A stretch of DNA of 64,000 nt, taken from assembly GCA_028751075.1 (NCBI GenBank), contig JAQZDA010000008.1:1-64000 (forward strand), written 5' to 3'. Shown here piece after piece: positions 42,428 through 52,018 of the stretch (positions within the stretch are counted from its first letter, which is position 1; every line of letters starts with the position of its first letter). The notes under the pieces are model-generated. The model was not told the DNA's origin and did not search any database. It worked only from the letters and a program-made list of their open reading frames with translations. Made by a program: the position numbers and the translations under genes. This DNA comes from Euryarchaeota archaeon Ods02. Its GTDB lineage: Archaea > Halobacteriota > Halobacteria > Halobacteriales > Halorutilaceae.

Positions 42428-44716
42428 CTACGGACTGTAGCTCTTCAGCCGGTCCGCCACCGCGTGCATCAAGGAGATGTTCACGCCTTCCTCGCCGCGC
42501 ACCAGCGCCACCGTCGCCGAAGACCGTCTGCCGACGTACTCACCGAGGGAGCCGAGGAACACCCTCCGGAGCGAACCCGCACCCGTGAGTCCCATGCAGA
42601 CGGTGTCGAACTCCCGGCTCTTCGCCACCAACCGGTCCTCGAGGTACTCCGACACCTCGACCTCTATCTCGTACTCGACGTCGACGTCCGCCGCTTCAAC
42701 CTGACGCTCCACGAGCTCTCGACCGCGTTCGACGGCGTCCTCCTCGGATTCGTCGTCGCCGACGCTCTGGACGTTGACCAACGTCAGGCTTTCTGCGTCG
42801 CTCGCCCGCGTGAAGTCCGCCGCCCTCTCCACGGCTTTCGTAGCGTTCGCCGCGCTCCCCACGAACGCCGCGACGTCACCTATCTCCGTCTTCCGGCGTT
42901 TCACGAGGGTGACCTCGCAGGGCGCGCGTTCGATGACGGGGTCGAGCTTCGCCCCGATCAGGTGTTCGCGACGCGTCCACCCGCCTTTCCAGCCCATCAC
43001 GACCTCGTCGGCGTCCTCCTCCCGAACGATGGAGAGCACCGTGTCTCCGACGTCGTGGGCGACGACGGCGTGCGTCCGAACTCCGACGCCTAACCCCCGG
43101 GTGACCTCCTGGACCTCGTCGAGCAACGCCTGCTGGCCCTCGACGCGTTCCTCCTCGAACTCCAGCTCCTGACTCAGAGAGGTCTGATCCGGTACCTCGA
43201 TGACGTTCACCGCCACTATCTCGCTGTCGTCGTGCTTCGAAGCCGACGCCGCAGCCATACGCAGCAGCATCGAGCTGTCTTCGGGGTCGGCGACGGGTAC
43301 GACGACGCGGTAGGGTTTCTCCCTGTCCTCCTTCTGGATGGTCTCCGCGACCGCGTCCTTCAACATGCCGCGGCGGTCGACGCGTGGTCGGCCGTAGACG
43401 AGGTACCATATGAAACCCAGGACTACGATGCCGACGCCGCCTATCAACGGCAGAGTGTCCATCTGCGTGAGGATGCCGACTCCGGCGACGACGCCGAACA
43501 TCTGGACGTAGGGGTAAGCCGGACTTCGCCAGTCGGGGTCGTAGTACTCGGGGTCTCGGGTGCGGAAAGCCATCAGGGCGAGGCAGACGAGGACGTAGAC
43601 GACTATCTGGAACGCGCCCGCGGTCTTCGCTATCTCCTCCACCGGCAGCGACAGGATTATGAACAGCATCGCGCCGCCGGTGACGAGTATCGCGAGTACC
43701 GGCGTGTGGACGCGGCGGTCGACGTGGGCGAACGCCTCCGGCAGGAGGTTGTCGCGGCTCAACGCGAAGGGGTACCTGCTGGCGGTCAGGATGCCTGCGT
43801 TCGCCGTCGATATCAACGCCAGCATCGCCGCGAGCACGATGGCGACGACGCCGACGACTCCGAAGAAGGGTTCGACGGCGTCCACCATCGGGGTCTCCGT
43901 GCCCGCGAGCTGCTGGGGTTCCACGACTCCGACGAGGACGGCGACGATGAGGGCGTAGAGCGCCGTGGTGAACGCCAGCGATATCATGAGGCCGAGCGGT
44001 AGGTTGCGGGATGGGTTCTCTATCTCCTCGCTGACGGCGGCGACCTTGGTGACGCCTCCGTAGCTGATGAGGACCATCGCCGTCGCCGCAACCAGTCCCA
44101 CTGCGCCTTCGTCGAAGAAACCCCCGTACTGTTCGGTCTCGATGTTCCCTGCGCTGGCGGCGACGAACGCAGCCATGATCACCAGCATGATGGCGACCAT
44201 GACCGTCTGGAGGCCGCCGGTCTGCTTCACCCCGAAGACGTTGACGGCGATCAAGACGACGCCGACCGTGAGGGCGAGAGCTTCGGCGCCCGGAAGCGTG
44301 ACCACGGAGCCGACGTACGGCAAGGTAGCGGGTAACGCGAGCTCAAACGTCGGCAGCGGTCGGACGGCGATGACGTAGAACATGCCGCCGACCAATGCGA
44401 GCGCGCCCTTGAACATCAGCATCAGCCAGGTTCCGAGGCCGGCGATGGTGCCGGCGGCCGGCCCCATCCCGCGTTCTATGAAGATGTAGTCGCCGCCGGC
44501 CTCCGGCATCGCGGTCCCGAGCTCCGCGATGCTGAGCGCCGCGGGAAGCACGAGCACTGCGGCGAAGACGAACGCGAGGACGACGGCGGGTCCGGCTTCC
44601 GCCATCGCGAGCCCCGGCAGGATGAAGATGCCGCTGCCTATCATCGCGCCGACGCTGATAGCGACGACGCTCACGAGGCCGAGGTCGCGCTGCAGCTCCT
44701 GATCGCCTGCGGGCAT
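42428..44716 (-). CDS. APC-family permease fused to two UspA domains
   Basis: 762 aa. Residues ~12-430 form about twelve TM helices of an amino-acid/polyamine permease (SVGAMIGSGIFILPGLA with the GSG substrate loop and TAMPEAGGDYIFIERGMG). Two UspA domains follow (about 455-600 and 610-755); the second resembles the SRRVFLGSLGEYV nucleotide-binding loop. UspA tails are common in haloarchaeal APC transporters and probably gate or stabilise them. The substrate is unknown. Confidence 0.92.
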   Translation of the reverse strand: MPAGDQELQRDLGLVSVVAISVGAMIGSGIFILPGLAMAEAGPAVVLAFVFAAVLVLPAALSIAELGTAMPEAGGDYIFIERGMGPAAGTIAGLGTWLMLMFKGALALVGGMFYVIAVRPLPTFELALPATLPYVGSVVTLPGAEALALTVGVVLIAVNVFGVKQTGGLQTVMVAIMLVIMAAFVAASAGNIETEQYGGFFDEGAVGLVAATAMVLISYGGVTKVAAVSEEIENPSRNLPLGLMISLAFTTALYALIVAVLVGVVEPQQLAGTETPMVDAVEPFFGVVGVVAIVLAAMLALISTANAGILTASRYPFALSRDNLLPEAFAHVDRRVHTPVLAILVTGGAMLFIILSLPVEEIAKTAGAFQIVVYVLVCLALMAFRTRDPEYYDPDWRSPAYPYVQMFGVVAGVGILTQMDTLPLIGGVGIVVLGFIWYLVYGRPRVDRRGMLKDAVAETIQKEDREKPYRVVVPVADPEDSSMLLRMAAASASKHDDSEIVAVNVIEVPDQTSLSQELEFEEERVEGQQALLDEVQEVTRGLGVGVRTHAVVAHDVGDTVLSIVREEDADEVVMGWKGGWTRREHLIGAKLDPVIERAPCEVTLVKRRKTEIGDVAAFVGSAANATKAVERAADFTRASDAESLTLVNVQSVGDDESEEDAVERGRELVERQVEAADVDVEYEIEVEVSEYLEDRLVAKSREFDTVCMGLTGAGSLRRVFLGSLGEYVGRRSSATVALVRGEEGVNISLMHAVADRLKSYSP

Positions 44717-44723
44717 CGGCCGG

Positions 44724-44819
44724 TTACCTCTCCCGCTCTAGAGCCAGCGGTTCCTCCGTCGATGCACGGTCGGCGGATGTCTCCGCTGGCGTGTTGTCTG
44801 TGTCGGCGGCGGTTTCCAT
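44724..44819 (-). CDS. possible 31-residue peptide upstream of the permease
   Basis: A reading frame METAADTDNTPAETSADRAS ends 7 bases before the permease start. It is acidic and low in complexity, with no motif. It may be a genuine leader peptide or a chance frame. Confidence 0.25.
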   Translation of the reverse strand: METAADTDNTPAETSADRASTEEPLALERER

Positions 44820-44975
44820 GGGTCGTCTCGAGGTGTTAGTTCTCGCGACCATTAACTCCTTGTTTCTGGGTGCATCTAAACGAAAGAACGTCGGAGATGT
44901 AGGCGTAGCAGTGTGGGCGCGCCACCTATGCCCTTCGGCCAAACGGTTAAGCCCTCCGCAGCCGAGGAGCGTGGT

Positions 44976-45395
44976 ATGACGGATGAGAACGCGAGGCTGA
45001 TGGAGCACGTCCTCCTGCCGGTGGCGAACGAGGACGACGCGAGAGCGACGGCGGAAGCGCTGGAGCCCTACAGCCCGGAGCAAGTCACCGCGCTCTACGT
45101 CGTCGAGAAAGCCGAGGGAGCACCTGACAAGACGTCGCCGGAGCACAGCGAGGAGGTGGCGGAGGCGTCGTTCGACGCCGTGCAGGAGGTGTTCCCCGAC
45201 GCCGGCACGCGGACGGAGTACAGCCGCGACGTCGTACAAGCGATCTTCGACGCCGCCGACGACGTCGACGCCTCCTCTATCGCCTACCGGTCCCGAGGCG
45301 GCGGCCGGCTGATGCACTTCCTCAGCGGCGACCTCTCGCTGAAGCTCGTGACGAAAGCCGAGCTACCCGTGGTAGCGCTTCCGAGGAACAGCTAG
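44976..45395 (+). CDS. universal stress protein (UspA family)
   Basis: 139 aa from the ATG at 44976. The alpha/beta fold is clear: HVLLPVANEDDARATAEAL, then QVTALYVVEKAEG and a C-terminal block with YRSRGGGRLMHFLSGDLSLKLVTKAELPVVAL, the G-rich ATP-binding region in a modified form. It is divergent from the APC-UspA gene and just before the potassium channel. Confidence 0.88.
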   Translation: MTDENARLMEHVLLPVANEDDARATAEALEPYSPEQVTALYVVEKAEGAPDKTSPEHSEEVAEASFDAVQEVFPDAGTRTEYSRDVVQAIFDAADDVDASSIAYRSRGGGRLMHFLSGDLSLKLVTKAELPVVALPRNS

Positions 45396-45469
45396 GAGAC
45401 GCCGGCCGCCGCACCGCGGCGGAAGCCGGTTCAGAAAGACACTTACCGTTCGTACGGAAACCAACCCCC

Positions 45470-47119
45470 ATGAAACGCTGGTGGCGGCGGATAACGGTGG
45501 CCGTCGTCGTAGTGACCTCGATAACGCTGGCTTACACCCTTCTCTACCGGTGGGGTATGATGACGTTCGCCGGCGAACAGGTGTCCCTCCTCCACAGCCT
45601 CCGCATCGTCGTCGAGAGCCTGACGACCGCGGGCTTCGGCGGCGACACCGACTACTGGACCACGACGGGCATGCACGTCATCGTCATACTGATGAACGTC
45701 ACCGGCGTCCTCCTCGTCTTCATCGGACTGCCGCTGTTCGCGGTGCCGCTGTTCAGGAAGGCCTTGCAGTCGAAGCCACCGACGTCGACGTCGTTGACGG
45801 ATCACGTAGTGATCTGCAGCTACAGCGAACGCGACGAGGTGCTGCGGGAGGAGCTGGACTCCGTCGACGTCCCCTACGTCTACGTCGACGAGGACCCCGA
45901 CCTCGTGAAGGAGTTAGTGGAGGACGACGTCGAAGCCATCCACGGAGACCCCGCGAAGCTGTCTGTCCTCCGCGACGCCAACGTACCGGAAGCCAGAGCC
46001 GTCGTCGCCGACAGCAGCGACGAGACCAACCCCACGATAATCCTGTCGGCGAAGAAGCTCGCAGCCGACGTCCCTGTAGTCAGCGTTGCGAAGTACGAGG
46101 ACGCCGCGAAGTACCACGAGTACGCCGGCGCCGACGACGTCGTCACGAGTCGACAGGTGCTGGGCGAGAGCCTCGCGATGCGTGCTACGTCGTCGCTCGC
46201 GGAGGAGCTCCGTGAGGTCATCGGAGTCGACACCGAGATAGAGGTGACGGAGTTCCTCATCGAGGAAGGCAGCGACGTAGCCGGCCGCAGGCTGAAGGAC
46301 GTCGACCTGTTCGACGAACAGAACGTCAACGTCATCGCCGGATGGTTCGGCGGCAAGTTCGTCGTCAGCCCCCACCCCGACACCAGGATCAAGGAGAACA
46401 GCATCCTCCTCGTCGCAGGCGACCACGTAGACCTCGACGGTCTGAAGGCGAGGAAGATGCCGACGCACGAGGACGACGAACCCCGCGTCATCGTATGCGG
46501 GTACGGCACCGTCGGCCACGCCGTTGAGGAGGAGCTCGAGGAGGACGGCGTCGAGGTCGACGTGATAGACAGGGTGGAGAAGGAAGGCGTCGATGTCGTC
46601 GGCGACATAACCGACCCCCGCACCCTCATCGAAGCCGAGGTCTCGAGGGCGCGGAGCGTCGTCCTCGCGCTCGACGTCGACAAACCCACGATATACGCTG
46701 CGCTCGTCCTCCAGAACCTCGCCCCCGAGGTCGAGGTCGTCGCACGCGCCGACAGCGGAGACAACGTATGGAAGCTCTACAACGCAGGCGCCGACTACGT
46801 GCTGTCGCTCCCCAGCGTCACCGGCGAGCTCCTCGCCTCCATCCTGATAGACGAGAAGGAGATACTCACGGCGCGCAGCGAGTTCGACTTCATACGCACT
46901 CCCGCGCCCGCGATAGCGGGTCAGACGCTCGCGGAAGCAGACGTCCGACAGGAGACCGGAGCCACCGTGGTAGCCGTGGAACGCGACGGCAGCCTGATCA
47001 CGGAGCTGAAGGGCACCTTCCAGCTGGAGGAAGACGACGTGCTCGTGGTCGCCGGCAGCGACGACAGCCTCGACCGACTCGTCGAGTACGTCGACGGCGA
47101 ACGGATAGAACACGGGTGA
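45470..47119 (+). CDS. potassium-channel protein with two TrkA-N/RCK regulatory units
   Basis: 549 aa. Two TM helices (residues ~7-25 and ~65-92) flank a pore helix with filter TTAGFGGD (canonical channels read TVGYGD). Two RCK-like units follow, each with a TrkA-N Rossmann part and a TrkA-C part. Unit 1 starts HVVICSYSERDEVL, unit 2 RVIVCGYGTVGHAVEEEL. Only unit 2 has the GxGxxG nucleotide motif. It is expected to conduct K+ under nucleotide or ion control. Confidence 0.9.
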   Translation: MKRWWRRITVAVVVVTSITLAYTLLYRWGMMTFAGEQVSLLHSLRIVVESLTTAGFGGDTDYWTTTGMHVIVILMNVTGVLLVFIGLPLFAVPLFRKALQSKPPTSTSLTDHVVICSYSERDEVLREELDSVDVPYVYVDEDPDLVKELVEDDVEAIHGDPAKLSVLRDANVPEARAVVADSSDETNPTIILSAKKLAADVPVVSVAKYEDAAKYHEYAGADDVVTSRQVLGESLAMRATSSLAEELREVIGVDTEIEVTEFLIEEGSDVAGRRLKDVDLFDEQNVNVIAGWFGGKFVVSPHPDTRIKENSILLVAGDHVDLDGLKARKMPTHEDDEPRVIVCGYGTVGHAVEEELEEDGVEVDVIDRVEKEGVDVVGDITDPRTLIEAEVSRARSVVLALDVDKPTIYAALVLQNLAPEVEVVARADSGDNVWKLYNAGADYVLSLPSVTGELLASILIDEKEILTARSEFDFIRTPAPAIAGQTLAEADVRQETGATVVAVERDGSLITELKGTFQLEEDDVLVVAGSDDSLDRLVEYVDGERIEHG

Positions 47120-47194
47120 CTCGGGGAACCCGTGTAAGCCGCCGCGGAACCCATGAAATAAGGCGACTCCACCACAACACGGAGACGACGTAGC

Positions 47195-48916
47195 TTGACA
47201 GCGGACATCGCGTTAGGCGCGGACTTCGCGGTCATCGTCGTCGTAGCCACGGTTCTCGCGCTCCTCGCCCACCGGCTCAGGCAGCCCACGGTCGTCGCGT
47301 ACATCGTCGCCGGACTCCTGCTGGGGCCGGCCGCCCTCGGCGTCGTCACACCCGGCGAGGTCACGGAGACGATGGCGGAGCTAGGGCTCGCGTTCCTCCT
47401 GTTCCTCCTCGGCATCAAGATGCGTATAGAGGACGTCCGCCACGTCATCGAACCCGTCGTCAAGATATCGATACCGCAGATGGCCTTCGTCGCCGCCACC
47501 GGCGGCGTCACCTCCTACGTCCTCGGCTTCACCGTCTGGGAGAGCGTCATCATAGGGCTGGCGGTGATGTACAGCTCCACCGCCGTCGTCGTGAAGATGC
47601 TGACGGACAAGGACGAAGCCACCACGCTGCCGGGGAAGATAGACGTCGGCGTCCTCCTCGTCCAGGACATCGTCGTCGTCATCCTGCTCGCCTTGCTCGC
47701 CGCGGGTGTACCCGACGGCGCCGTCGAGGTCGCCGTCAACCTCGCCACCATCCTCGTCTTCGTCGCCGTCATCGGAGTCGCAGCACTGGCGTCGTCGAGG
47801 TACCTGCTGCCGCGGGTGTTCCGACGGATAGCTGACGACGAATACGTCTTCCTGGTGATCTCTATCTCGTGGGCGTTTTTGTTCGTCCTCCTGTCCATCG
47901 AGATGAACCTCTCTATAGAGATGGGGGCGTTCCTCGCCGGTATAGCTATCGCGCAGCTACCGTACAGCAGGGAGCTACAGGACCGCGTCACACCTCTCAC
48001 GGACCTCTTCATGTTGATCTTCTTCGCCTCCGTCGGACTCCAGCTCGGCGCCGACGACCTCTTCGCCTACTGGTGGCAGGCAGTCGTCGCCTCCCTCGTC
48101 CTGATGCCGGCGAAGTTCGCCGTGTTCTTCTACCTCATCGACTGGCAGAATTTCGACGTCGAGACCACGTTCATCGGCAGCGTCAACATGGTTCAGGTCA
48201 GCGAGTTCGGGCTCGTCGTCGGAGCCGCAGCAGTCGCCGGCGGCTTCATCGACGACGCAGTGCTCGGCTTCCTCACCGTGATAGCGCTGGTGACGATGAG
48301 CGTCAGCGTCTACTTCGTCAGATACAACCACGAGCTCTACAGCCTGCTGGAACCCCGTCTCCAGCGGTGGGAGACGGGTGAGGAACGCCGGAAGGAAGCC
48401 ACGGAACACCGCGGCCACGCCGTCGTAGTGGGGTACGACGACGTCACTTTCGCCGCGTTACCTGTGCTCCACGAGAGATACGGCGACGTCGTCGTCATCG
48501 ACCGCAAGGTCGAACACGTGGAAGCGTTGGAGGAGACGCCTTACACCGCCGTCTACGGCGACTTCAGACACGGGAAGGTCAGGAAGGAAGCCGGGTTCGA
48601 CGACGCGGAGTTCGTGCTGTCGTCTTCCGTGGAAGCCGACGTCAACGAAGCCCTGCTCGCCGCAGCACCCTCCACTGCGACGGTGTTCGTCGAAGCCGAG
48701 TGGCTGGAGGACGCCCACCGCTTGTACGAAGCCGGAGCGGACTTCGTGGTGATGGCCACGCATCTCGCAGGCGAACGGATCGCAGGCTACCTCGAGAGCT
48801 ACTTCACCGACCGCGAACGGTTCGAACGCGACGCCGATGCCGACGTCGAAGCGATATACCAGGCGAGCGGAGACCCCGACGTCGACATCATCTCCGGAGG
48901 TGACGACGATGACTGA
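47195..48916 (+). CDS. CPA2-family cation/proton antiporter with degenerate TrkA-N domain
   Basis: 573 aa from a TTG start. About 12 TM helices (VVVATVLALLAHRLRQPTVVAYIVAGLLLGP, ASVGLQLGADDLF and others) match KefB/CPA2. The C-terminal domain (HAVVVGYDDVTFAALPVLHE) has a TrkA-N fold but lacks GxGxxG. It overlaps the next antiporter by 8 bases, so the two are made together. Confidence 0.9.
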   Translation: MTADIALGADFAVIVVVATVLALLAHRLRQPTVVAYIVAGLLLGPAALGVVTPGEVTETMAELGLAFLLFLLGIKMRIEDVRHVIEPVVKISIPQMAFVAATGGVTSYVLGFTVWESVIIGLAVMYSSTAVVVKMLTDKDEATTLPGKIDVGVLLVQDIVVVILLALLAAGVPDGAVEVAVNLATILVFVAVIGVAALASSRYLLPRVFRRIADDEYVFLVISISWAFLFVLLSIEMNLSIEMGAFLAGIAIAQLPYSRELQDRVTPLTDLFMLIFFASVGLQLGADDLFAYWWQAVVASLVLMPAKFAVFFYLIDWQNFDVETTFIGSVNMVQVSEFGLVVGAAAVAGGFIDDAVLGFLTVIALVTMSVSVYFVRYNHELYSLLEPRLQRWETGEERRKEATEHRGHAVVVGYDDVTFAALPVLHERYGDVVVIDRKVEHVEALEETPYTAVYGDFRHGKVRKEAGFDDAEFVLSSSVEADVNEALLAAAPSTATVFVEAEWLEDAHRLYEAGADFVVMATHLAGERIAGYLESYFTDRERFERDADADVEAIYQASGDPDVDIISGGDDDD

Positions 48917-50594
48917 GCTCCTCGTCGCCCTCGCCACGGTGTTCGTCGTCGGCGGAGCCTTCCTCTTCATCGCGAACCAGCTCGACCTGCCGACGGTGCC
49001 GTTCTTCATCATCGCCGGAGTCGCCGCCGGCGTGTTCATAGACGAGGACATCGTGCTGGAGTTCGCGAGGTACGGGATAGCTTTCCTCGTCTTCACCTTC
49101 GGAGTCGGCGTGAACTTCCAGTACGTCCGCACCGTCCTCAGGGACAGCGAGTACGTAGCGCTCGGACAGGTAGCGGTGATGGGTGGCCTGGGCTTCCTCG
49201 TCGCCGTCGCCCTCGGAGCCTTCGTAGACGACGTCACCGTCGAGAAAGCATTGTACTTCGGAGTCGCCGCCGCGCTGTCGTCCACCATCGTCGCGACGGG
49301 GATGCTGGAAGCCGACATCCGCGACAACCTCGTGCACGCCAGGGTCTCGAACTCCATCCACTTCATACAGGACCTCGTCGCCATCGCCGTCCTCCTCGTC
49401 CTCAGCGCGGAGGCGTTCGCACCCGACCCCGTCGCCGCCAGCATCGGATACGGCGTCGTCCTCCTCGTCGCCGCCGCCTTCATACACCAGTTCGTCTTCC
49501 CCATGATATCCAGGTTAGCGGGAGGAAGCGACGAGCTCACCCTCATCAGCATCGTCACCCTTCTGATAGTCTTCCTCGGCGCGTCCGAGTACATGGGGGT
49601 GTCCATCGCCGTCGGAGCGTTCGCCGCCGGCGTCGCCGTCCGCCACGAACCCGTCGAACACATAGGGGTCTTCAACGGCTTAGAGTCGATACACAGCTTC
49701 TTCGTCACCGTGTTCTTCGTCACCGTCGGCGCCCTCGTCACCGTGCCGTCATCCGACGTCCTCGTGCTGGCGTTCGCGCTCGCAGTCCTCACCGCCGTCG
49801 TGAAACCCATGGTGACGGTCGCGCTGATGATGCAGCGGGGGTACGACGCCCGGTCGGCGACGCTCACCGGGTTCAACCTCGACCAGGTCAGCGAGTTCGC
49901 TCTCATCATAGTCATCGAAGCCATCGCGCTCGGCGTCCTCGTCTACCCCGTCTCCGACGCCATCATCCTCGCCGCCGCCGCGACTATGATAACCTCCAGC
50001 CTCACAAGGGAGTACGACGAAGAGATCTACGGCTTCCTCTACGGGAGAGGCTGGCTGTGGGAGGGACACGAGAAGACCGACAGAAGGAGCAAGGTAGCCG
50101 ACGACCTCAGGGGCCACGTCGTCGTCGTGGGTTTCGGGCGGCAGGGACGACGGCTCGTCGAGACCTGCCGGGAGATCGACCGCGCGGTCGTCGTAGTCGA
50201 CAACGACCCCAACGTTATGGAGGACATGGAGATAGAGTGCGAGAGCTACGTCTTCGGCGACGTCATGGAGGACTACACCCTCGGGAAAGCCCGCGTCGAC
50301 GACGCAACACTCGTCGTCTCAACCGTCGACCAGCCCGCGGTCTCCCGCCGCCTCCTCGACGCAGTCGACGGCGACGTCTTCCTACGCACCTCCAGCAGCG
50401 AAGAAGCGAGGAAGCTGCTGGAGGAAGGCGCAACCTACGTCGCAGTCCCCGACGTCCTCGCCGGCGACGTACTACAGGAACACGTGGAAGGCGTAGCCGA
50501 CGACCCAGAGTACGCGGAGGAGCTGAGGCGGAGAGGTATGGAGAACCTCCGGGAGATACTCCACAGGAACCCCAACAGGGAGACGAAGAGGTAA
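48909..50594 (+). CDS. CPA2-family cation/proton antiporter with intact TrkA-N domain
   Basis: 561 aa from the ATG at 48909, overlapping the upstream gene by 8 bases. N-terminal CPA2 transporter (LATVFVVGGAFLFIANQLDLPTVPFFIIAG). The C-terminal TrkA-N domain has GHVVVVGFGRQGRRLVET, an intact nucleotide-binding loop, then VVVVDNDPN. Pairing with the upstream antiporter suggests a heteromer or two related transporters. The ion (Na+, K+) is not determined by sequence. Confidence 0.92.
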   Translation: MTELLVALATVFVVGGAFLFIANQLDLPTVPFFIIAGVAAGVFIDEDIVLEFARYGIAFLVFTFGVGVNFQYVRTVLRDSEYVALGQVAVMGGLGFLVAVALGAFVDDVTVEKALYFGVAAALSSTIVATGMLEADIRDNLVHARVSNSIHFIQDLVAIAVLLVLSAEAFAPDPVAASIGYGVVLLVAAAFIHQFVFPMISRLAGGSDELTLISIVTLLIVFLGASEYMGVSIAVGAFAAGVAVRHEPVEHIGVFNGLESIHSFFVTVFFVTVGALVTVPSSDVLVLAFALAVLTAVVKPMVTVALMMQRGYDARSATLTGFNLDQVSEFALIIVIEAIALGVLVYPVSDAIILAAAATMITSSLTREYDEEIYGFLYGRGWLWEGHEKTDRRSKVADDLRGHVVVVGFGRQGRRLVETCREIDRAVVVVDNDPNVMEDMEIECESYVFGDVMEDYTLGKARVDDATLVVSTVDQPAVSRRLLDAVDGDVFLRTSSSEEARKLLEEGATYVAVPDVLAGDVLQEHVEGVADDPEYAEELRRRGMENLREILHRNPNRETKR

Positions 50595-50610
50595 GACAGG
50601 GGGGGGTCTT

Positions 50611-50626
50611 GTTCTCTATAGAGAAC
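50611..50626. terminator. 16-bp perfect palindrome between convergent genes
   Basis: gttctctatagagaac reads the same on both strands and can form a six-pair stem with a tata loop. It follows a G8 run (50599-50606) and lies in the 36-base gap between two convergent genes. A shared terminator is likely, but a protein-binding site is equally possible. Confidence 0.5.
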
Positions 50627-50630
50627 CCAC

Positions 50631-52007
50631 TCAGACCGCGTCCTTCAGCCGTACGTTTCGCGCGTAACCCAGGTACCATATGACGGCGACGGCGCAGACC
50701 ACGGCGCCGAGAACCTGTGACGTCGGATCCATGAACGCTATCAAGCCGAAGCTCGCCCCCGCACCGACCACGGGCACCAGAGGGTATCCAGGGCAGTTGA
50801 AGCTAGGTCGGTACCAGTCTGGGTTCCGGCGACGGATGACGATCAGAGCGACGCATAATGCGCCGTACAGCACGAGATGGAGGAACGACGCCACCTCCGC
50901 CAACACCTCGGTCTCGCCGAGAGCCACGAGCGCGACCGTTGTGGCGCCGACGAAGCCGAGGGCGAAATGCGGGGTACCGTACCTTCTGTTGACGCGGCCG
51001 GCCCCCTTCGGCACTATGCTGTCGACGCTGAGGGCGTAGAGTGCTCGGGAGGCGCTCAAGATGGAGGCGTTCGCCGACGACACCGTGGCGAGGAGGCCGC
51101 CGAACAGGATGGCGACGGCGCCGGCGACGCCGAGGTAGCTCTCCGCGACCTCGACGATAGCGGTCTCTCCCATCCTGCCTATCTCCTCGGGGGTGAAGGT
51201 GTAGCCCGCGATCAACAGCGTCGCTACGTACAACACAGTGACGACTAAGACCGAGGATATCATCGCGAGCGGGAGGTTGCGGTCGGGGTCGACGACGTCC
51301 TCTCCCACCGTCGCCACCTGGACGAAGCCGAGGTAGCTGGTGAACACTAGCGCCGCGGTCGACAGCACGGCGCCCCATCCTCGGGGTGCGAACGCGCCGG
51401 CGACCCGTAACTCACCTCGGACTCCGAGGAGGTCGAGGCCGCTGACGGAGAGGAAGACGACGAGGATGGCGAGCAGGACGCCGACTACGGCGTTCTGCAC
51501 GGACTCCGAGTTCTCCGTACCCGAGACGCTGACGAATGTGAGGATGACGCCGAAGAACGCTCCCACCCAGGCGACGGCGCGGAGAGGGCCGACGGTGACG
51601 TCCGCCGTCGAAAGCACCCCGACGCGGATGAGTATCATGGCGACGTACTCGCCGAACCCCACGAGATAGAACGCGGACGCGAAGACGAGACCGAAGACGA
51701 GGCCCACGCCTACGATGGCGCCGGGGAGTGCGCCTAGGCCGCGTGAGACGAAGTAGTATCCGCCGCCGCTCTTCGGCATCGCGGTCGCGAGTTCCGACGC
51801 CGGCAACGCCACGAGGAGGGCGATGACGCCGCCGATGAGGAAGGAGACGGAGGCGGCGGGTCCAGCTTCTCCGGCGGCGAGGCCGGGGAAGACGAAGATG
51901 CCGGCGCCGATCATTATACCGGTACCTATCGTGGTGGCGCCGACCAAGCCGATGGTGCGGTCTAGCTCTCCGCCGGCGTCAGCACCGTCATCGGATCCCT
52001 CTGTCAC
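50631..52007 (-). CDS. APC-family amino acid permease
   Basis: 458 aa from a GTG start with about 12 TM helices: IGTGIMIGAGIFVFPGLAAGEAG (substrate loop), TAMPKSGGGYYFVSRGLG, PDRNLPLAMISSV. It lacks the UspA tail of the other permease in this window. The substrate is not determined. A 12-bp palindrome sits exactly at its start codon. Confidence 0.91.
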   Translation of the reverse strand: MTEGSDDGADAGGELDRTIGLVGATTIGTGIMIGAGIFVFPGLAAGEAGPAASVSFLIGGVIALLVALPASELATAMPKSGGGYYFVSRGLGALPGAIVGVGLVFGLVFASAFYLVGFGEYVAMILIRVGVLSTADVTVGPLRAVAWVGAFFGVILTFVSVSGTENSESVQNAVVGVLLAILVVFLSVSGLDLLGVRGELRVAGAFAPRGWGAVLSTAALVFTSYLGFVQVATVGEDVVDPDRNLPLAMISSVLVVTVLYVATLLIAGYTFTPEEIGRMGETAIVEVAESYLGVAGAVAILFGGLLATVSSANASILSASRALYALSVDSIVPKGAGRVNRRYGTPHFALGFVGATTVALVALGETEVLAEVASFLHLVLYGALCVALIVIRRRNPDWYRPSFNCPGYPLVPVVGAGASFGLIAFMDPTSQVLGAVVCAVAVIWYLGYARNVRLKDAV

Positions 52008-52018
52008 CGTCTAGACGG
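52007..52018. promoter_or_regulatory. 12-bp palindrome at the permease start codon
   Basis: CCGTCTAGACGG is fully symmetric and its right half touches the GTG at 52007 of the minus-strand permease. If the transcript is leaderless or nearly so, a protein bound here would block initiation. Otherwise it would form a start-proximal hairpin. Confidence 0.5.

Noticed and set aside
44724-45317. 197-codon minus-strand frame over the UspA gene
   Set aside because: Only its last 31 codons are even possible as a small peptide. The remainder is a shadow of the plus-strand UspA gene.
48837-48908. 24-residue extension of the second antiporter
   Set aside because: It runs in another frame through the 3' end of the first antiporter. 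ATG at 48909 with an 8-base overlap is more plausible.
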